Origin: Prosapia bicincta
Lineage: Eukaryota > Arthropoda > Insecta > Hemiptera > Cercopidae
DNA length: 64,000 nt
Assembly: GCA_036971475.1 (NCBI GenBank)
Contig: JBAIZL010000006.1
Location: 2,448,501 to 2,512,500 of the forward strand
Direction of reading: 5' to 3'
The notes beneath the pieces are model-generated. The model had not been told where the DNA came from. It made no database searches and saw only the letters and a program-made list of their open reading frames with translations. The translations under genes and the position numbers were made by a program. Each line of letters opens with the position of its first letter. Position 1 is the stretch's first letter. This document shows positions 59,640-64,000 of this stretch, piece by piece.

Positions 59640-60130
59640 CGATACTAATTACTGCACAAAAACTATAATTCTCTGTCACGATCGGGAAATGGAAGATCCC
59701 TACCCCCTCAACAGTCACTACATCCAGCTCGGTCGGAAACTAGCTGGCAAAATGAGCGAACTGGGAAAAGTTCCTATAGAGGCTCGTAGAGACACCAAGG
59801 GTTTGACTGCTAGAGATGAATGATATTTTATGTCACGGTGACTTGTCCCTGATATTAGTTTGTCCCTGGTGTTATCAGTGACAAAATATGGAAAATACCA
59901 GTTCCTGTGACAATGGATCGATCGGAAGGTGCATCTGTTGTGATTGGGCAAAAAGTCGCAGTCACTGGATGGAACGGCTGTCATTGTTTGATTTGTCGCT
60001 GTCACTGGATGAAACTGCTGCCTTAGGTTAATTTGTCGCTGTCACCGGTTCTAGTTTCACCACTCGGCTCACGGCGCCGATATCAGCAATGAAAAGTTAC
60101 TGATATTTTACCACGGCTGGCATTGGTTCT
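59640..60130. promoter_or_regulatory. Possible promoter-proximal region with repeated TCACTGG/ACCGGT motifs
   Basis: Less AT-rich than its surroundings. GTCGCAGTCACTGGATG, GTCGCTGTCACTGGATG and GTCGCTGTCACCGGTTC recur at about 59955, 59996 and 60037. ACCGGT also occurs near 60350 and 60364. Palindrome ATATCAG...CTGATAT at 60079-60105. Regulatory role is inferred only. Confidence 0.25.
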
Positions 60131-60275
60131 ACTTATTTACGTCGTGTGTGGGTGGTCGATTTGTGTCAGATTTCAAGACAGTGACAGTGTTGTGTACAAA
60201 CTATTTCGCACTCGGTAGTTTGTTATTAATTTCGTAAAAAAAATATTTGTAAATAAAATGAGCGAAAAAAAGAGG
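60131..60275 (+). CDS. Possible first exon (5' UTR plus start MSEKKR)
   Basis: A moderately GC-rich leader with CAGATTTCAAGACAGTGACA leads to ATGAGCGAAAAAAAGAG at about 60258, followed by GTATGG, a usable splice donor. Only six residues would be coded. No downstream exon was recognised in the window, so this may be chance or part of a repeat. Confidence 0.2.
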
Positions 60276-60565
60276 TATGGAATCATTTCACCAGTGTGAT
60301 ATGCCTGCCTGTTATTGACACATACAGAACAGTCTCAGTATCCCTTGTAACCGGTACAAAGTCACCGGTAAAAGTCACTGATCCAAACCTGGGGCTATCA
60401 CTAAAATCACCGATCCGTTCAAGACACTGGATCGACCATCCCTGCTGACTGCCTACTGTATCTTTCCGTATTTTATAAGGAAATATTCGCCGATGTGGAG
60501 GTAACATACAGAGTGCAAGCTATGCATGGTTCAAACCCTTTTATATTCCTTCTATTAGTTCATAC

Positions 60566-60569
<4 letters not shown>

Positions 60570-60640
<71 letters not shown>

Positions 60641-60641
60641 A

Positions 60642-60723
<82 letters not shown>

Positions 60724-60771
60724 TATTTATATAAATAAATATTCTTGTATTTGAATAACCTATGTTGTTTT

Positions 60772-60807
<36 letters not shown>
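60570..60807. repeat. TA microsatellites
   Basis: Interrupted TA tracts at 60570-60716 and 60773-60807. Confidence 0.96.
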
Positions 60808-60810
<3 letters not shown>

Positions 60811-60879
60811 TTAATATATAATTTAATTATATAGTTATTAATATAAATTATGAAATATATTTAATTTATTATTATTATA

Positions 60880-61216
60880 TATCTTGTTCAAATTTTCAAT
60901 CGTTAATTATATACTTTTTATTTATCGACACAAATTCAATTTTAAACTTGTAGTCGATGAAACGATTTTAATGCAGTTGTTTCCAAGTATTTAAGAACTA
61001 ATATATGTTTTATATGGGAGAAAACTTTTCACAAAAGGGGCAAGGTATGCAACATAGTTATTTCGTCCCAATTGGCTTAAAATGAATGATTTCATAAAAC
61101 AGCTGATTTTATGTTAACCTATAGGTTATTTGGTAGAATAGCTGTTTTAAAGCATAGGTTATGTTACTTTATTTATACGAATTGTAATTATTTAATAAAA
61201 ATAACTAAAATATATA
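60880..61216 (+). repeat. Family F dispersed repeat, copy 3
   Basis: AATTTTCAATCGTTAATTAT, GGGGCAAGGTATGCAA, AAACAGCTGATTTTATG and GGTTATGTTACTTTATTTAT match 50816-51196. Confidence 0.75.
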
Positions 61217-61563
61217 TATTTTTTTAACAAGGTAGGAATTGACTATAAAAATATTTTGTTTATAGCCTATTAATTGTTTTATATCCCTGTTCTCCTTGTA
61301 GGCTATATCTTTTACTAGATCAGCTTTAGAGTTGTTCCTATGAAAAACAGTAAGGTCAAACTCGTGTAAAATGGTCTTGTGAAATGAATGCTCCATGGTG
61401 CATACTAAATGTTCTTCAAATATACATCTGTGACGTCTGTGATGTGATTGTGCATCTGTGCTCAGTGACGGCTCATATAAGCTTCAGTATTCCAATCCTT
61501 TTGTTCAAATCGTATGAATAATATAGCATAAGAACTATAGGAAAGAACTGTGAGGATAGGTAG

Positions 61564-61800
61564 GTGCGTAAGCCCCTTCGTACAGTTCTTTTATACCGTA
61601 TTGTTTTCCGAAGAAGACGAAGAGGGGGTGAACTTCGAAAGAAGAGGAAGGAATTCTACTTCACACAAAGTGTTCACGAAATTTACAAAGAAACAGCAAC
61701 GGAAGAAGAATTTGTTGCATTGTTTAAACATCTTAATGATGATATTTTCACCATCTTTATTCCTGAATGTCTGAATTTCTTGAAGCATATGAAAAAATAA
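61564..61800 (+). CDS. Unidentified short charged ORF, possibly a transposon relic
   Basis: 78 codons ending TAA: basic start, RRRRRGGELRKKRKEF, then EIYKETATEEEFVALFKHLN and PECLNFLKHMKK. The basic-then-helical pattern faintly recalls N-terminal parts of HARBI1-like transposases, but I cannot confirm this. An overlapping frame is open for a similar length. Confidence 0.2.
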   Translation: MRKPLRTVLLYRIVFRRRRRGGELRKKRKEFYFTQSVHEIYKETATEEEFVALFKHLNDDIFTIFIPECLNFLKHMKK

Positions 61801-62039
61801 GACACTTACTAGAGAAAGATCAAAGTAAAGAGTTGCAGTATGTTCGAGGGTAAGGATAAAATATTCGATAAGATAAAAAGGCATTTAGGAAAATGCATGT
61901 AGGAAATTTATAAAAGTAGTTTTCCCAAGTATTTATTTGAGAATGAAGAAAATTCTGAAAAACTATTTTACGCAACTGCGAAAAGAAACACAAAACACAC
62001 AGATAGAGCAAAAATATTAGGTACTTAAATCAAAATCAT

Positions 62040-63470
62040 TTATGATGATGATGGTGATGATAGGGGTTTCACAGTGGAGAGTAGGCCTACTTAGCTGTTG
62101 CCTTTGTACTCTTTTCCCATCCCTACCACAAGTTTCCCTCAGTGTATTCCCCCTTGCAGTAGTCAAGCCCCCGCGTTACGTTGAATTCCTGATATCCTCA
62201 GGTGTTATACTCTCTCAGATTCCCGTGGCCTGTAATCAACTCCACCATCGTTCTGAGAACTCTAACCTAGTTAGGAACAGTATTTCTTTGCTCCACCCAA
62301 CTGACCGAGTCTTAGGCTTGTTACAACTCAAGGACGTATTCCAATTTAAGACCTATCATTGAACCAAAATTCACCACTTTTGGATCTAATTTCCAACCAT
62401 GCCTCTATGTTGCCCTACTGCGAGAGGCAGTATTTTATCCTGAGGTTCTCCTCAGAGCTTCTTCAATGCATCTCCATATAGCAGGTCATTTCTTCTGCTA
62501 CTTGTCTTGTAGTAGCCGACGCAACTCAGTCGGTATGCCGATTACATGTTCTCCGATCTAGTCAAAGATTATTCTCAGCACAATGGTACCGGGATAGATC
62601 CATATCACCAATCTCGGACCCAGTCCTTACCTAATGCCTACTGCACTTCTGCATATTTCCTCCAGGTGTCTACGCCAGAGCAACCTCCAACGCAGAAGAG
62701 CTACCAGATATTAAGTACATTCCAAGTACTTAATAGGTGCACCCCACGTACACTCCAGTAGGTAATTTCTGTATTACCAAACATCCTCTCTTAATTTATA
62801 TCGCTTGGTGAAGACAGGTGTCGTATAATTATTTCCCTGGATGCGTAGTGCCTTCTCCCTCCACTAATATTTGAGTGTCTCTTGAAGCAATTCCTTAAGG
62901 ACTTCATCAAAGGTCCCCTCACATCCAGTTTACCTCCAAGGGCGCGTATCTGGAGAGGGACAGTATATCCAAGGGGCGGTATATACTGAGACCTAACCGA
63001 CTGAGACATCTGTCATGTTATACTCACGACCAGCTGGGGAAATCAAGATCTACCGCAGCATAGTTCCTCATACGTAAGGCGACAAACTAAGAGAGGAAAA
63101 ATCACGCAAGGAAATTTAAAATATACAGTTGGCACTGATTGGCTCTCATTGATTCAGCAGAGCACTGACAGAAGCCGGGTGCGTGAGACCACATTATCAC
63201 CACATCCACCGACACTGGCATCTTACGTACTGTCATGTAACTGGTGAGTGCGACTGGAGGTTGATGTTACTAGGGTAAAAGGCGATTAAGAGATATGCTG
63301 AAGAACATAGACGTATGTAGCGGAGTGATAAGTCAACATATATCGAGTAACTTTGTAGGAAATCGCAGATCGAAGACGACAAAACCTATATGTGATTCAG
63401 TGCTCCATACGTTTGCTAGTACCCTATCGTTGGATGATTACCCTCACTTGTGACGTCACACAAACTAAAT
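62040..63470. other. Less AT-rich unassigned region
   Basis: Base composition differs from the rest of the window, with many CC/GG pairs. Several short frames are open (62042-62362, 62546-62761 plus; 62791-63009 minus), none with a recognisable domain. It may be an old retroelement or a gene's non-coding part. Confidence 0.35.
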
Positions 63471-63507
63471 TTACATGTCAAGTTTTATAAATTTGTAGTA
63501 CAGTAAA

Positions 63508-63680
63508 TGTTTCTGCCTTTCCTAATATAACAATATTTTCCTCTGTGGACGTGTTTTGGAATGACTCCACTTTCAAATCTTTAATCGTACTCTGAAGTAC
63601 GATTCAAGTTCTGAAAATGGAGTCATTCCTAAACGCGTCAATAGAGGGAAATATAGTAATGTTAGGAAGGGCAGAAACAA
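63508..63680. repeat. Family H inverted repeat, copy 3
   Basis: Arms GTTTCTGCCTTTCCTAA and GTTAGGAAGGGCAGAAAC. Minus left arm carries TGGAGTCATTCCAAAACAC then GTC; right arm carries CTGAAAATGGAGTCATTCCT then AAACGCGTC. Stem II TGGA/TCCA is intact on the left and has one mismatch on the right. Confidence 0.85.
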
Positions 63681-64000
63681 GTACACAAATATATAAAAAT
63701 ATTCCTAACAAAAATGAAGATGAGTATATTAAGAATTATATAAATTTAATTGTGAATAAATAAATATAGTTCGACAGGTAAATAAAGCTTATTATTCCCC
63801 AAAATACTACATTAATCAATTACCCAAGTCCCTGATACAGTTAATTGTATTAACGCAGTTATATATTGATTTTACTAATACACTGTTTTAGTAAAGATTA
63901 ATTTGAACTCCAACCTTATGAAAAGTTTAGAATGTAGAAATTTAATTTTGATCTTTAAAAAACGAAATTAAATATAGGGTTGTTACTGATCAAAGAAATG

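Overview
This window is AT-rich, intron-heavy nuclear DNA from an animal, most likely an insect. A hemipteran-like origin is only a guess. The evidence is protein-level similarity of the one real gene to insect ATP8A flippases, a dense load of Tc1/mariner-superfamily DNA transposons, and abundant TA and GT microsatellites. No prokaryotic gene organisation, CRISPR array or operon is present.

Gene content. One gene is well supported: a type IV P-type ATPase (phospholipid flippase) of the ATP8A class on the minus strand. I place twenty exons between 47532 (N-terminal side) and 593 (C-terminal side). All internal exon ends fit GT-AG borders on the minus strand, and all phases join without a break. 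Together they give about 1,075 residues, from just before membrane segment M1 through M10 into the cytosolic C-tail. The start codon (above 47532) and the last C-terminal exon(s) (below 593, probably outside the window) are not confidently seen.

Layout. 1-47532 is the ATP8A gene, whose introns carry most of the repeats: pogo/Tigger-like MITEs (972-1649, 9189-9594, 37288-37808), a hAT MITE (9687-9981), a LINE reverse-transcriptase relic (10140-10810), LINE 3' tails (11041-11795), a mariner with a broken transposase (15402-16709), a second mariner relic (19620-20450), two DD41D (rosa-type) elements (34373-35158, 44510-45829), a 66-bp satellite (18110-19045) and a locally triplicated 399-bp repeat (40486-41690). 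From 47533 to 64000 I find no certain gene. That part holds a 0.9-kb direct segmental duplication with nested hAT MITEs (51874-52792 and 55771-56681), a tRNA-derived SINE head, an almost invariant 44-bp minisatellite of about 29 copies (58092-59388), a possible plus-strand promoter/first exon near 60130-60275, and unassigned less AT-rich sequence at the right end.

Most interesting signal. Many inverted repeats in this window carry a short motif (about 40-45 nt) that fits the hammerhead self-cleaving ribozyme plan: a stem I, a CUGANGA-like core, a 4-bp stem II, GAA, a very short stem III, a C, and closure of stem I. Unrelated sequence families keep the pairing while changing the bases (for example CGCT/AGCG against CACT/AGTG in stem II). 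Minimal hammerheads with tiny stem III are known from Penelope-like retroelements and retrozymes, but no reverse transcriptase of that type is visible here. Several copies have changed core bases and may be inactive.
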